A DNA stretch of 64,000 bases from Bradyrhizobium sp. Ghvi (GCF_900115265.1 NZ_FOVU01000006.1:310001-374000), one strand, 5' to 3'; counted from the stretch's first letter, positions 46,467-55,606 are shown. Notes: generated from the sequence alone by a model not told the origin. Numbers and translations: made by a program.

Positions 46467-46570
46467 TCCCTTCGCCGGCATGACCCGGATCAGGTTCAAA
46501 GGGTCACCGCGGTCCTGGGCGTTATTGCCCATTTAGCGGTATCTCAGCTCCTCCTCGGAGCACCCCTCGG
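46467..46570 (-). promoter_or_regulatory. TPP riboswitch (THI element)
   Basis: Read on the minus strand it begins CCGAGGGGTGCTCCGAGG, contains GAGCTGAGATACCGC (the CUGAGA pyrimidine-sensing helix) and GAACCTGATCCGGGTCATGC (the pyrophosphate-sensing helix), and ends GCCGGCGAAGGGA. These are the core TPP aptamer blocks. The 3' strand of the P1 stem and the thiO ribosome site (AGGGACAGGG) are adjacent, only five bases from the ATG, which suggests translational control without a separate terminator. Confidence 0.95.
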
Positions 46571-46631
46571 AACGGCGCTAATGTAGGCGAGTAGGATGGG
46601 GTGGTCAACGCGTTTGGCTGGAACCCCGCCG

Positions 46632-46769
46632 TGCGTGCCCCGCACGCGATGCAGCGCGCCGCGCTTGCGGCGTGGTGCGTCGCAGAGCCGGGGCCCGTTT
46701 TGCGGGGCTGGCGTGGGTCCCGGTTCAGCACTGCGGCATTGCGCGCCGCAGCGCGCCCGGGACAAGAGA
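46632..46769. repeat. intergenic repeat, family A, copy 4
   Basis: From gtgcgtgccccgcacgcgat to cgcgcccgggacaagaga, with cgcagagccggggcc and gtgggtcccggtt inside. It ends two bases before the stop codon of the lytic transglycosylase on the minus strand. Confidence 0.82.
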
Positions 46770-46771
46770 TG

Positions 46772-47302
46772 CTATTGCGGCGCCTGCGCCCGCGCGTTGC
46801 GGACGCGCTGGGCGAGCTTCCTGTGCGGCGCCGCGCCGAACATCGGCTGCGGATTGCCGTTCGGCTCGAGCTGAGGCTCGAAGCTCGCCTGCTGCACCAT
46901 CTGTTGGCGCTGCCGCTTTGCAGCGTAGTAATAGCCGCCCGCGAAATAACGCACGGCTCGGTCGTGGTCGCCATTGGCGGCGTGATAGGCGCCGGCGAGG
47001 TATTTGACCGCGTAGGTGAGATTGGTGTTGGGATCGCGCAGGCCACTCGCATCGCCGGTGTAGCCGAGGCCGCGGGCGGTCGCGAGCTTGATCTGCATCA
47101 GGCCGATGGTGCCGCCACGGCCGACCAGGCCCGGCTGATAGCGGCTCTCGCGCATGATGACGCGATGCACCAACGCCTCCGGCACGCCGTTGGCGCGCGC
47201 ATGCGTGGCGACCATCTCGGCATATTCGGCCTGGCCCGCGAATGCGGCCTGCGGCGACACCAGTCCGGCCGCAATGAGCGCGGCAACGCGTAAAATTTTC
47301 AT
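46772..47302 (-). CDS. lytic transglycosylase (SLT domain)
   Basis: A 176-residue exported muramidase-like enzyme. Signal peptide MKILRVAALIAAGLVSPQA (cleavage near AFA). The SLT domain covers about 30-125: Glu in IMRESRYQPGLVGRGGTIGLMQI is catalytic, NTNLTYAVKYLAGAY closes the fold. The C-terminal 50 residues are Gln/Pro rich. GAGGA precedes this ATG. Such small SLT proteins often serve secretion or flagellar assemblies; nothing nearby supports one here. Confidence 0.92.
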   Translation of the reverse strand: MKILRVAALIAAGLVSPQAAFAGQAEYAEMVATHARANGVPEALVHRVIMRESRYQPGLVGRGGTIGLMQIKLATARGLGYTGDASGLRDPNTNLTYAVKYLAGAYHAANGDHDRAVRYFAGGYYYAAKRQRQQMVQQASFEPQLEPNGNPQPMFGAAPHRKLAQRVRNARAQAPQ

Positions 47303-47526
47303 TGTAATATTCCTCGGCAGAACGGACCTGCACCCATGCGCGTTAGGCCGTGGGAACACGGCGATGATGTGGCGAAACGCCGCCGCCGGCGATTTTCGCC
47401 GAGCCGTCGTTTTTACGACTCAAACCTGGGTTAAGTTCGTAGCTGGCGGAGTGCCTTACGCGACAGCAGGTCTGTCCAGTCGTGCACTCGCCCAAAAATC
47501 CCTAAGCAGCATTCGGGAGGACGTCC

Positions 47527-47727
47527 ATGACCCGAGCAGATATCAGCGACATCCCCACGCAGAACCCGTGTGCACAATGCGGAACACCGATCCCGTTCCC
47601 TGACTGGATCGAGCCGGGCGAGGGGCGCATTTCCTATCTCTGGAAGTGCCGGGCTTGCGGCTACCACTTCGAGGCCATCGCGATCTTCGACGAGGTTGCC
47701 GTCGAGCACCCGCCGCTGGCGGCCTGA
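47527..47727 (+). CDS. small zinc-ribbon protein
   Basis: A 66-residue protein with two CxxC pairs (C15/C18 in NPCAQCG and C41/C44 in WKCRACGYH), forming one rubredoxin-like zinc knuckle. No signal peptide. GGGAGGACGTCC precedes the ATG. It may bind nucleic acid or be a metal-binding adaptor. Its end is two bases from the convergent histidine kinase end. Confidence 0.78.
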   Translation: MTRADISDIPTQNPCAQCGTPIPFPDWIEPGEGRISYLWKCRACGYHFEAIAIFDEVAVEHPPLAA

Positions 47728-47729
47728 GG

Positions 47730-49046
47730 TTACGCAGCCAGCCGCGGCTGCTGCTGCACCGGCAATTGCATCCGCACGATCAATCCGTTTGGCTGGCGGT
47801 CGTGCAGCGACAGCTCGCCGCCATGGGCGAGGGCGATCGCGTGTGCGATCGACAGGCCGAGGCCGAAGCCGGTGGACTCGTCCATGGTGCGCGCGTCGTC
47901 GCCGCGCACGAACGGCTCCAGCATCTCCTGCTTGCGCGCATCCGAAATGCCGGGTCCGTCGTCCTCGACGTCGATGACGAGTTTCGTGCCTGATACGCCG
48001 AGGCGGATCGTCACCTCGGCGCCGAAGCGCACGGCGTTCTCGACCAGGTTGGTGACGCCGCGATGCAGATCGTCGGGACGCGCGGCGGCGGTCGCAGATG
48101 GCGGGCCGTCATAGTGCACGACATGGCCCATGTCGCCGAACTGATCGGCGATGAGCTGCAGCGTAGAGGCGATGTCGACCAGCGTCACCGCTTCGACCTT
48201 GCGGTCGTTGCGCAAGAGCGACAGCACGCTTTCGAGCATCGAGTGCATCTGGTCGAGGTCGGTCAGCATGCGCTTGCGATTGCCGTCGTCCTCGATGAAC
48301 TCGGCGCGCAGGCGCAGCCGGGTGATCGGGGTGCGCAGATCGTGGCTGATCGCCGCCAGCATCTTGGTGCGATCCGACATCAGCCGCGCGATCCGCTCGT
48401 GCATGCGGTTGAGCGCGCGGGCCGCTGCGCGGATCTCCTCCGGGCCGCGCTCGGGCAGCGGCTCTGCTTCGCCATCCAGGCTGAAATTCTCGGCCGCCTC
48501 GGCAAAGGACGACAAGGGCGCGGCCAGCGCGCGCGCCGCCCACAGTCCGAGCACGGTGATGGAGATGAAGGCGGTCATCAGCGTGATCAGCCACGGCGCG
48601 CCCCAGAACCACGGCCGCGGGCCGTTCTCGACATGCCCTGCGATCACGGTGCCGTCGGGCAATTCCACGCCGATGCGATGGGCGCCGCCACCCTCGCTCG
48701 CGAGCTGCACGACCTTGTAGCCGTGGCCGAGATGGCGGAGCCCGCGCAGGTGCTGGCTTTCGTTGCCCGCGGCCACCGTCGCCGTGCCGGGCGCCGATAT
48801 CTCGATGTTGAGCTTCGGGAAGGCGCGCGCGAGATCCGCAATGAGGCGCGGCCGGTCGTCCGGCCTGGCCGAGCCGAGCAGCAGCGCTGCGTCGGTCAGT
48901 TGATGGACGCCATCTGGCGGCGCATCGGGGCGGCTGATCAGAAAGGCGATCGTGACGACGAGATGCAGCGCGACGGTCGAGGCCAGCACCAGCGCGGCGA
49001 TCTGCCCACCGATGCCCTTGAGGTGGAAGAACCCGAACGGCCTCAT
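47730..49046 (-). CDS. sensor histidine kinase (EnvZ-like)
   Basis: A 438-residue inner-membrane kinase, partner of the response regulator just upstream. Membrane segments at about 12-37 and 150-172 enclose a periplasmic sensor part of about 110 residues. A HAMP domain follows, then the H-box AISHDLRTPITRLRLRAEF with His235, and the ATPase boxes NLVENAVRFG (N), VEDDGPGIS (G1) and GFGLGLSIAHAIA (G2). Start 16 bases after the regulator stop. Signal unknown. Confidence 0.93.
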   Translation of the reverse strand: MRPFGFFHLKGIGGQIAALVLASTVALHLVVTIAFLISRPDAPPDGVHQLTDAALLLGSARPDDRPRLIADLARAFPKLNIEISAPGTATVAAGNESQHLRGLRHLGHGYKVVQLASEGGGAHRIGVELPDGTVIAGHVENGPRPWFWGAPWLITLMTAFISITVLGLWAARALAAPLSSFAEAAENFSLDGEAEPLPERGPEEIRAAARALNRMHERIARLMSDRTKMLAAISHDLRTPITRLRLRAEFIEDDGNRKRMLTDLDQMHSMLESVLSLLRNDRKVEAVTLVDIASTLQLIADQFGDMGHVVHYDGPPSATAAARPDDLHRGVTNLVENAVRFGAEVTIRLGVSGTKLVIDVEDDGPGISDARKQEMLEPFVRGDDARTMDESTGFGLGLSIAHAIALAHGGELSLHDRQPNGLIVRMQLPVQQQPRLAA

Positions 49047-49062
49047 CGTCCCGAAAGCCCCG

Positions 49063-49803
49063 TCAGTTGCCGACCGGCGTCGTAACCGCTTCCGTTCTGG
49101 GCGTAAACAGGTAACCGCCGGAGCGCACCGTCTTGATCATGCTAGGATCGGCCGGATTAGGCTCGATCTTGCGGCGGATGCGGCTGACCAAGACGTCGAT
49201 GGAGCGTTCGAACGAGCCGGTGCTGCGTCCTTGCGTGAGATCGAGCAGGCTGTCGCGCGACAGCACGCGGCCGGGGCGTTCGCAGAAGGTCCTGAGCAGG
49301 TCGAACTCGGCGCTGGTCACGGCGACGCGGGCGCCTTCGGGATTGCGCAGCTCGCGCAGGCGCAAATCAATGTGCCAGCCTTCGAATGCCAAGGTCGAGG
49401 CGCCCTCGATCGAGCTCGCCGCCTGTGCCGAGGCCTGGCGCCGCAGCACTGCATTGATGCGGGCGAGCAGCTCGCGCGGATTGAACGGTTTGGGCAGATA
49501 ATCGTCCGCGCCCATCTCGAGGCCGAGGATGCGGTCGACGTCCTCGCCGCGCGCGGTCAGCATGATGATCGGCGTCTGCGCCTCCGAGCGCACCTTGCGA
49601 CACAGGCTGAGACCGTCCTCGCCGGGCAGCATGACGTCGAGAATGATCAGATCAACGCGGTGGTCGGCCATGGCGCGCGACATCTCGCGGCCGTCGCTCA
49701 CGGCGATCACATTGCAGGAGTTGTTGCGCAAATATTTCGCAATCAATGTGCGGGTTTCGCGGTCGTCCTCGACGACCAGGATGTTGGGAGAGGGGATGGC
49801 CAT
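49063..49803 (-). CDS. OmpR-family response regulator
   Basis: A 246-residue two-domain regulator. The receiver domain (1-120) has the acidic pair in VVEDDRET, phospho-acceptor Asp56 in LIILDVMLP, and Lys105 in LPKPF. The winged helix (about 140-238) has SAEFDLLRTFCERPGRVLSRDSLLD and VRSGGYLFTP. It is co-transcribed with the kinase. The 440 bases upstream of its start hold no gene and may contain promoters for it and for the PRC-barrel gene. Confidence 0.94.
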   Translation of the reverse strand: MAIPSPNILVVEDDRETRTLIAKYLRNNSCNVIAVSDGREMSRAMADHRVDLIILDVMLPGEDGLSLCRKVRSEAQTPIIMLTARGEDVDRILGLEMGADDYLPKPFNPRELLARINAVLRRQASAQAASSIEGASTLAFEGWHIDLRLRELRNPEGARVAVTSAEFDLLRTFCERPGRVLSRDSLLDLTQGRSTGSFERSIDVLVSRIRRKIEPNPADPSMIKTVRSGGYLFTPRTEAVTTPVGN

Positions 49804-50183
49804 GAGCCTTGTTTGTCCAAAATTCGGGCCAAAAGGCGAAGAGTTTTGTTTCGGTTTGTTTCCGAATGCCGGTCCGCAACACCCCGCAATGACCCGGTGC
49901 TCCTACAGCAAGATGTCGTTAAGCCCGTTAACCATACCTTGGCGCGCTCTTCCCGCGGCGCCAATGGCAGCGACGGGCCCGTCGAGCAGCTCGGATTTGT
50001 CTGCGCTGCTGAGCGACCACAAGAGCTGACCTGAGGCGACGCCAGGTCGGCGTTCCTTGCCGCGATCGGGCTTCATCCCAGGACGCATGGTCGGGGCGAG
50101 GAACTGTGCATCCCGCACGTTCCTGACAGGAACCTTCCTCTCACCGCAGCGCCGCAATGGTGCAGCGAAATTGCCGCATGCAA

Positions 50184-50208
50184 GGAACTGCAGCTGTTCG
50201 TAACGGTT
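50184..50208 (+). promoter_or_regulatory. possible EcfG (general stress sigma) promoter
   Basis: GGAAC (50184-50188) followed after 16 bases by GGTT (50205-50208; the consensus is CGTT). It stands about 40 bases before the start of the PRC-barrel gene. The -35 match is exact, the -10 has one mismatch. Confidence 0.4.
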
Positions 50209-50246
50209 CTCTCCGCACGAGTTTTCTGCTGAAGGAGAGGACAAAA

Positions 50247-50780
50247 ATGCTGATGAAATCGATCGCCGCCGGCCTCGCCGGCACGGCTCTGCTTGCGACC
50301 GTTGCGTTCGCGCAAAATCCGACCACCACCACCGACAAGTCGGCCCCTGCGGCCACCGCGACGACGACCAGCGCGTCGGGCGAATGGCGCGCCTCGAAGA
50401 TGGCAGGCGTGAAGGTCTATAACGAGGCCAACGAGAATATCGGCTCGATCAACGATCTGCTCATGGACAAGAGCGGCAACGTCAAGCTTGCCGTGATCGG
50501 CGTCGGCGGCTTCCTCGGCATGGGCGAGCATCTCGTCGCCGTGCCGTATGAGAAGCTGAAATTCGTCAACGAAGCCGTGGCCTACACCAACACCAGTACG
50601 AACCCGGCAAATCCGAACGCCAAGCCTGCCGCGACCACGACGACTGGCGCTGCGACCGGCACCGACAAGACAGCGACCACGACCAGTTCGTCCTCGTCGA
50701 AATGGTATCCGGACCACGCCGTGTTCAACGCGACCAAGGACCAGCTGAAGAGCATGCCCGAATTCAAGTACTCGGAGTAA
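50247..50780 (+). CDS. exported PRC-barrel protein
   Basis: A 177-residue protein with signal peptide MLMKSIAAGLAGTALLATV (cleavage near AFA). The PRC-barrel domain is at about 45-115 (SKMAGVKVYNEANENIGSINDLLMDKSGN, then VAVPYEKLKF), flanked by Thr/Ala/Ser-rich low-complexity linkers. Common in rhizobia as a stress-induced envelope protein. AAGGAGAGG precedes the ATG. A hairpin terminator follows. Confidence 0.88.
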   Translation: MLMKSIAAGLAGTALLATVAFAQNPTTTTDKSAPAATATTTSASGEWRASKMAGVKVYNEANENIGSINDLLMDKSGNVKLAVIGVGGFLGMGEHLVAVPYEKLKFVNEAVAYTNTSTNPANPNAKPAATTTTGAATGTDKTATTTSSSSSKWYPDHAVFNATKDQLKSMPEFKYSE

Positions 50781-50807
50781 TGCGAATCGTGTGAGTGCCT
50801 AAGCGAA

Positions 50808-50845
50808 GCGCGCCCGGTTTTCACCGGGCGCGCTGTCGTGTCTGT
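50808..50845 (+). terminator. intrinsic terminator after the PRC-barrel gene
   Basis: Perfect 11-base arms GCGCGCCCGGT/ACCGGGCGCGC with a TTTC loop, followed by TGTCGTGTCTGTTGT. The T content is modest but the stem is strong. Confidence 0.6.
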
Positions 50846-50907
50846 TGTCATTGCGAAGGAGCCTGGATTGCTTCGCTGCGCTCGCAACCACGGAGGAAAA
50901 GCGAGCC

Positions 50908-52116
50908 TTACTTCACCAGCGGGCAGCCGCCCTTGTCGAGCGGGCGGAAGGCTTCGTCGCCGGGCACGGTGGCGATCAGCTTGTAGAGGTCCCATTCGCC
51001 CTTGGACTCTTCCGGCTTCTTCACTTCGAACAGATACATGTCATGGACCATGCGGCCGTCGATGCGGATCTTGCCGTTCTTGGCGAAGAAGTCGTTGACC
51101 GGCGTCTTCCGCATTTGTTCCATCACCTTCGGCGCCTCGTCGGTCTTGATGGCCTCGATCGCCTTCAGATAGTGCATGGTCGCCGAATAGAGGCCGGCCT
51201 GGATCATGGTCGGCATGTGGCCGACCTTGTCGTTGAAACGCTTGGAGAAGGCACGCGTCTCGTCGTTCGTGTCCCAGTAGAACGCGTCGGTGATGATCAG
51301 ACCTTGCGTCGCCTTGATGCCGAGCGAATGAACGTCGGTGATTTCCATGAGCAGCGCGATCATCTTCTGGCCGCCTTGCGTGATTCCGAACTCGGCGGCC
51401 TGCTTCAGCGCATTGGTGGTGTCGCCGCCGGCGTTCGCCAGTGCGACGACCTTGGCCTTGGAGGCCTGGGCCTGCAGCAGGAAGGACGAGAAGTCCGATG
51501 AATTGAGCGGATGGCGGACGTCGCCGAGCACCTTGCCGCCGCTCTCCTTGACGACGTTGGCGGCGTCGCGCTCGAGCGCCATGCCGAAGGCGTAGTCCGC
51601 CGTGACGAAGAACCAGGTGTCCTCGCCGCGCTTCACCATGGCCTTGCCGGCGACGTTGGACAGCGCGTAGGTATCGTAGGTCCAGTGGACCGTGTTGGGC
51701 GAGCAGGCGACGCCGGTGATGTCGGAGGAGCCGCCGCCGGAATTGATGTTGATCTTGTTCTTCTCGCGCGTCAGCGCCGACACCGGCAGTGCGACCGAGG
51801 AGGTGGGCACGTCGAGAACCGCGTCCACCTTCTCGTTGTCGTACCAGTTGCGGGCGATATTGACGCCGACATCGGGCTTGTTCTGGTGGTCGGCGGAGAC
51901 GACCTGGATCGGTACACCGGCAACCTTTCCGCCATAGTCGGCGACCGCCATCTCGACGGCGGCGAGCGACCCCTTGCCGGTCGCGTCGGCATACAGGCTC
52001 GACATGTCCGTCAGCACGCCGAGCTTGACGACATTGTCGGAAATCTGCGCCTGCGCGGCGCCTGACGTGGCGGCAAGAGCGAGACTGGTCGCGACAGCGG
52101 CGATGAGTTTTTGCAT
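50908..52116 (-). CDS. ABC transporter substrate-binding protein (branched-chain amino-acid/amide type)
   Basis: A 402-residue periplasmic binding protein of the LivJ/LivK (Peripla_BP_6) family. Signal peptide MQKLIAAVATSLALAATSG (cleavage near AQA). It shows SDNVVKLGVLTDMSSLYAD, then DQ-like VSADHQNKPDVGVNIARNW and YALSNVAGKAMVKRGEDTWFFVTADYAFG. No matching permease or ATPase gene adjoins it; the next genes upstream are a Pot-type importer of a different class, separated by a family B repeat. Ligand unknown. Confidence 0.92.
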   Translation of the reverse strand: MQKLIAAVATSLALAATSGAAQAQISDNVVKLGVLTDMSSLYADATGKGSLAAVEMAVADYGGKVAGVPIQVVSADHQNKPDVGVNIARNWYDNEKVDAVLDVPTSSVALPVSALTREKNKININSGGGSSDITGVACSPNTVHWTYDTYALSNVAGKAMVKRGEDTWFFVTADYAFGMALERDAANVVKESGGKVLGDVRHPLNSSDFSSFLLQAQASKAKVVALANAGGDTTNALKQAAEFGITQGGQKMIALLMEITDVHSLGIKATQGLIITDAFYWDTNDETRAFSKRFNDKVGHMPTMIQAGLYSATMHYLKAIEAIKTDEAPKVMEQMRKTPVNDFFAKNGKIRIDGRMVHDMYLFEVKKPEESKGEWDLYKLIATVPGDEAFRPLDKGGCPLVK

Positions 52117-52217
52117 GGTTGTTGTTCTCCCTGTGTGTTGTTGTTTGGGTTTTGTTGCGGGGCTGTTCTAGCGAGAAAAAGCTCCCATCGCAAAGCAGAG
52201 GAGGCATGCTGTTATCA

Positions 52218-52324
52218 TCGTCATTCCGGGGCGCGCCCCCTGGGCGCGAACCCGGAATTCATCCATCCACCGTCACTGCGAACCGATGGATTCCGGGTTC
52301 GCGCTACGCGCGCCCCGGAATGAC
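52218..52324. repeat. intergenic repeat, family B, copy 4
   Basis: Framed by tcgtcattccggggcgcg and cgcgccccggaatgacc, with inner gaattcatccat/atggattcc. It separates the LivK-like gene from the potC-like gene. Confidence 0.88.
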
Positions 52325-52333
52325 CTGGGATCA

Positions 52334-53164
52334 TCAGCCTCCGCCGCCCTTGAGCCGCTCGTTGCGTCGGCGCAGGGCTTCCAGGGTGGCGAGGAGGACG
52401 ACCGAGACCGTCGTCAGGATCACTGCCGCTGCCGTGATTGTCGGGCTGATGTTCTCGCGGATGCCGCTGAACATCTCGCGCGGCAAGGTGCGCTGCTCGG
52501 GACCGGCCATGAACAGCACGATCACCACCTCGTCGAAGCTGGTCGCAAAGGCGAACAGCGCACCGGATGCCAGCCCCGGCAGGATCAGTGGCAGGATCAC
52601 GCGGCGGAACGCTTCAAGCGGCGAGGCGCCGAGCGAGGCGGCGGCGCGGGCGAGATTGGTGTCGAAGCTTTGCAGCGTCGCGCCCACCGTGATGACGACA
52701 AAGGGCGTCGCGAGCGCAGTGTGAGCCAGGATCAGGCCGAGATAGCTGCCGGTCAGTCCGATCGGTGCGAAGAAGAAATAGAGGCCCACCGCGGTGATGA
52801 CGCCGGGCACGACGACCGGCGACAGCACGAAAGCCAGCACGAGCGGTTTGAGCCGGCTCTTCCATTGCGCCAGCCCAAGAGCTGCCAGCGTGCCAAGCAC
52901 CATGGACAGCGTCGTGGAGGCGACGCCGATGACCATGCTGTTCTTCAGCGAGTTCATCCAGCGCGGCGAATTGATGAAATCGTTGTACCAGCGCAAGGAG
53001 AGGCCCGGCAGCGGATAGGTGAGGTAGGAGCCCGAGCTGAAGGACAGCGGCATGATCGCAAGGATCGGCGCGATCAGGAAGATGAACACCAGCGTGGAGA
53101 CAACGATGGTCGTAGCCCAGGCGATGCGCTGGCTCGGCGTGCGAAGGGAAGGAGCGTCGCTCAA
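52334..53164 (-). CDS. spermidine/putrescine-type ABC permease (PotC-like)
   Basis: A 276-residue inner-membrane permease with about six helices. The binding-protein-dependent loop motif is present (RAAASLGASPLEAFRRVILPLILPGLASG, an EAA loop). The start is TTG, overlapping the stop of the PotB-like gene, so the two are coupled. The end is Gly rich. Substrate: polyamine or a similar cation or a carboxylate. Confidence 0.9.
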   Translation of the reverse strand: MSDAPSLRTPSQRIAWATTIVVSTLVFIFLIAPILAIMPLSFSSGSYLTYPLPGLSLRWYNDFINSPRWMNSLKNSMVIGVASTTLSMVLGTLAALGLAQWKSRLKPLVLAFVLSPVVVPGVITAVGLYFFFAPIGLTGSYLGLILAHTALATPFVVITVGATLQSFDTNLARAAASLGASPLEAFRRVILPLILPGLASGALFAFATSFDEVVIVLFMAGPEQRTLPREMFSGIRENISPTITAAAVILTTVSVVLLATLEALRRRNERLKGGGG

Positions 53165-54423
53165 TTCTTCATCCCTCCCGTGACCTGCTGGCCCTGCACC
53201 AGCTTGCCGTAGACCAGTGCGAGCAGGACGGTCGCCAGCAGCAGCAGCGCACCCAACGCCGAAGCGAGGCCCCAATTGGCGGTCTCGGTGGTGTAGAGCG
53301 CGATGAAGTAGCTGATCATCTGGTCGGCGGCGCCGCCGACCAGGGCCGGCGTGATGTAGTAGCCGAGTGCCAGGATGAAGACGAGCAGGCTTCCCGCGCC
53401 GATGCCGGGCAGGGTTTGCGGCAAATAGATGCGCAGGAAAGCGGTGAGAGGCGGCGCACCGAGCGATGCGGCGGCCCGCATGTAGGCCGGCGAGATCGCC
53501 TTCATGCTGCTGTACAGCGGCAGGATCATGAACGGCAGCAGCACGTGGGTCATGGCTACGCAGACGCCGAAGCGGTTGTAGATCAGCCGCAACGGCGCGT
53601 CGATGATGCCGAGCCAGTGCAGGCTTTCATTCACCACGCCATTGCTCTGCAGCAGCACGATCCAGGCGCAGGTGCGGACCAGAAGCGAGGTCCAGAACGG
53701 CAGCAGCACAAAGATCATCAACAGGTTCGACCGGCCGGGCGGCAGTGCCGCGAGCAGATAAGCGACTGGAAAACCCAGGATCAGGCACAGTGCCGTGACA
53801 CCGAGGCTGATGAGGAAGGTGCGGGCGAAAATCTCGCGGTAGATGGCCTGATCCGGCGAAGCTGCGACGATCGCGCCGTCCGCGTTCCTCACGAGATCGA
53901 GCGCCGCCAGCAGGTAGAAGCTGGTCACGGGACCTCCGGCATCCCTGATCGTCGTCCAGGTGGTGCGGTTACGCCAGGCCGGGTTGATCTTGCCCAATGC
54001 CTCCTTGGCCGTGCCGGGTTCCGGCTGGATCTTCAGATTGCGTGCCGTGCTGGTGAGGATCGTGCGAAAACCGTTCAGGGCGTAGTTGAGCCGCTTGGCT
54101 GCAATGGCGATGGTGCCGGCGGCGCGCGCGGCCTGGATGTCGTTTGCCAGCGCCGCGTAAGCCTTCTCGTCCGGCAAATCCTTGCCGTCCCAATTGGCGA
54201 GCGCGACGATGGTTTGAGGCAGAACCTGCCGTACCTCCTGGTCATCAACCGCGCGCCAGAGCATCCCGGCAATGGGCCCGGCAAAGGTGAACAGCAGAAA
54301 CAGCAAAAGCGGCAGAACCAGCGCCAGGGCCTTGATCTGCCGCGCACGCTCCGCCTGCTTCAGCCGCCGCTTGAGCGGCACCTTGGTCTCGGCATCCGCG
54401 CCGGTCAGGGACGCTGCTGTCAT
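53161..54423 (-). CDS. spermidine/putrescine-type ABC permease (PotB-like), enlarged
   Basis: A 420-residue permease; usual PotB proteins have about 280-300 residues. The first helix is at about 33-55. An inserted periplasmic region of about 130 residues follows (NWDGKDLPDEKAYAALAND to AASPDQAIYREIFA), before five more helices. The EAA loop RAAASLGAPPLTAFLRIYLPQ is intact. The start was set at MTAASLTGADAE; an ATG 22 codons upstream is also possible. Part of the four-gene importer. Confidence 0.88.
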   Translation of the reverse strand: MTAASLTGADAETKVPLKRRLKQAERARQIKALALVLPLLLFLLFTFAGPIAGMLWRAVDDQEVRQVLPQTIVALANWDGKDLPDEKAYAALANDIQAARAAGTIAIAAKRLNYALNGFRTILTSTARNLKIQPEPGTAKEALGKINPAWRNRTTWTTIRDAGGPVTSFYLLAALDLVRNADGAIVAASPDQAIYREIFARTFLISLGVTALCLILGFPVAYLLAALPPGRSNLLMIFVLLPFWTSLLVRTCAWIVLLQSNGVVNESLHWLGIIDAPLRLIYNRFGVCVAMTHVLLPFMILPLYSSMKAISPAYMRAAASLGAPPLTAFLRIYLPQTLPGIGAGSLLVFILALGYYITPALVGGAADQMISYFIALYTTETANWGLASALGALLLLATVLLALVYGKLVQGQQVTGGMKN

Positions 54424-54507
54424 GGGGCGGCTACTTCGCGTATGAGACGGGGCACAGGCGAAGGGCTCTCGACCGTCCGCCTGCGCCATAGACGATTTGA
54501 TCGCGCG

Positions 54508-55557
54508 TTACTTCGCGGCCCATTTGTTGAAGCGCTCGGTGAGGCGATCGATGTTCTCGAGCCAGAAGGCCACGTTGATCTCGATCGCGTTCCTGATGTT
54601 GTCAGGCGCCGTCGGCAGATCCTTGAGAACGGCGGGCTGCAACAGGGCTGCTGCACCGTTGTTCGAGGTGCCATAGGCAATGTTCTCCGACAGCTTCGAC
54701 TGGTTCTCAGCCTTGCCTGCGAAGTCCAGGAACTTGTAAGCCGCGTCCTTGTTCGGGCTGCCCTTCAGGATGACCCAGCTGTCGAGCGTGAAGAGCGCGC
54801 CGTCCCAGACCATGCCGAAATTCTTCTTCTCGTTCTTGTTTGCGGTGTCGATGCGGCCGTTGTAGACCGAGGTCATCGCCACCTCGCCGGAGGCGAGCAG
54901 TTGCGGCGGCTGCGCGCCGGCCTTCCACCAGACGAGGTCGCCCTTGATGGTGTCGAGTTTCTTGAAGGCGCGATCGACGCCTTCGTCGGTCGCCAGCACC
55001 TTGTAGACGTCCTTCGGCGCAACGCCGTCCGCCATGAGAGCGATTTCGAGCGTGGTCTTCGGACCCTGACGCAAGGCGCGTTTGCCGGGAATCTTTTTGG
55101 TGTCGAAGAAGTCCGCCCAGCCCTTTGGCGCGTCCTTCAGCTTGTCCTTGTCATAGCCGAGGACGAAATCGTAGAGGATGGCGCCGACGCCGCAAGGGTT
55201 GACCGCCGGCGGGATATAAGCGGCTTCGCCGCCTATCTTGGAATAGTCAAGCTTCTCGTACAGGCCTTCTTCGCAGCCAACCGCCAGCTCGTCACTCTCG
55301 ACCTGGACGACGTCCCAGGTGGCCGCGCCTCCTTGCACCTTCGCGCGCAACACCCCGATGCCGCCGTCCCAGGATTCGTCGTTCATGGCAATGCCGGATG
55401 CCTTCTTGAACGGCTCGAAATAGACCTTTTTTTGAGCATCCTGATACGCGCCGCCCCACGAAACAACGGTGAGGTCACGCGCCTGAGCTGAGGTCGCCAG
55501 CGCAGCGCTGGCGCTGAACGCCGCGGCGAAACCCAGAGCAATCTTGCGCTTCAGCAT
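54508..55557 (-). CDS. spermidine/putrescine-type binding protein (PotD-like)
   Basis: A 349-residue periplasmic binding protein. Signal peptide MLKRKIALGFAAAFSASAA (cleavage near AQA). The mature part starts RDLTVVSWGGAYQDAQKKVY, the SBP_bac_8 opening, and has VNPCGVGAILYDFVLGYDKDKL and WVILKGSPNKDAAYKFLDF. The usual polyamine-binding Asp/Glu residues cannot be checked here. GAAGGA precedes the start. Located between the ATPase and permease genes. Confidence 0.92.
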   Translation of the reverse strand: MLKRKIALGFAAAFSASAALATSAQARDLTVVSWGGAYQDAQKKVYFEPFKKASGIAMNDESWDGGIGVLRAKVQGGAATWDVVQVESDELAVGCEEGLYEKLDYSKIGGEAAYIPPAVNPCGVGAILYDFVLGYDKDKLKDAPKGWADFFDTKKIPGKRALRQGPKTTLEIALMADGVAPKDVYKVLATDEGVDRAFKKLDTIKGDLVWWKAGAQPPQLLASGEVAMTSVYNGRIDTANKNEKKNFGMVWDGALFTLDSWVILKGSPNKDAAYKFLDFAGKAENQSKLSENIAYGTSNNGAAALLQPAVLKDLPTAPDNIRNAIEINVAFWLENIDRLTERFNKWAAK

Positions 55558-55606
55558 GGTGCTTGTTCCTTCTTCATGTGCGTTGCGTTGAGGTTGATCG
55601 ATTGGA

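Noticed and set aside
53416..55491. 691-codon open frame on the plus strand
   Set aside because: Antisense to the pot genes. Long antisense frames are expected at this GC content, the translation is rich in Arg, Gly and Asp with no domain, and the minus strand has clear families.
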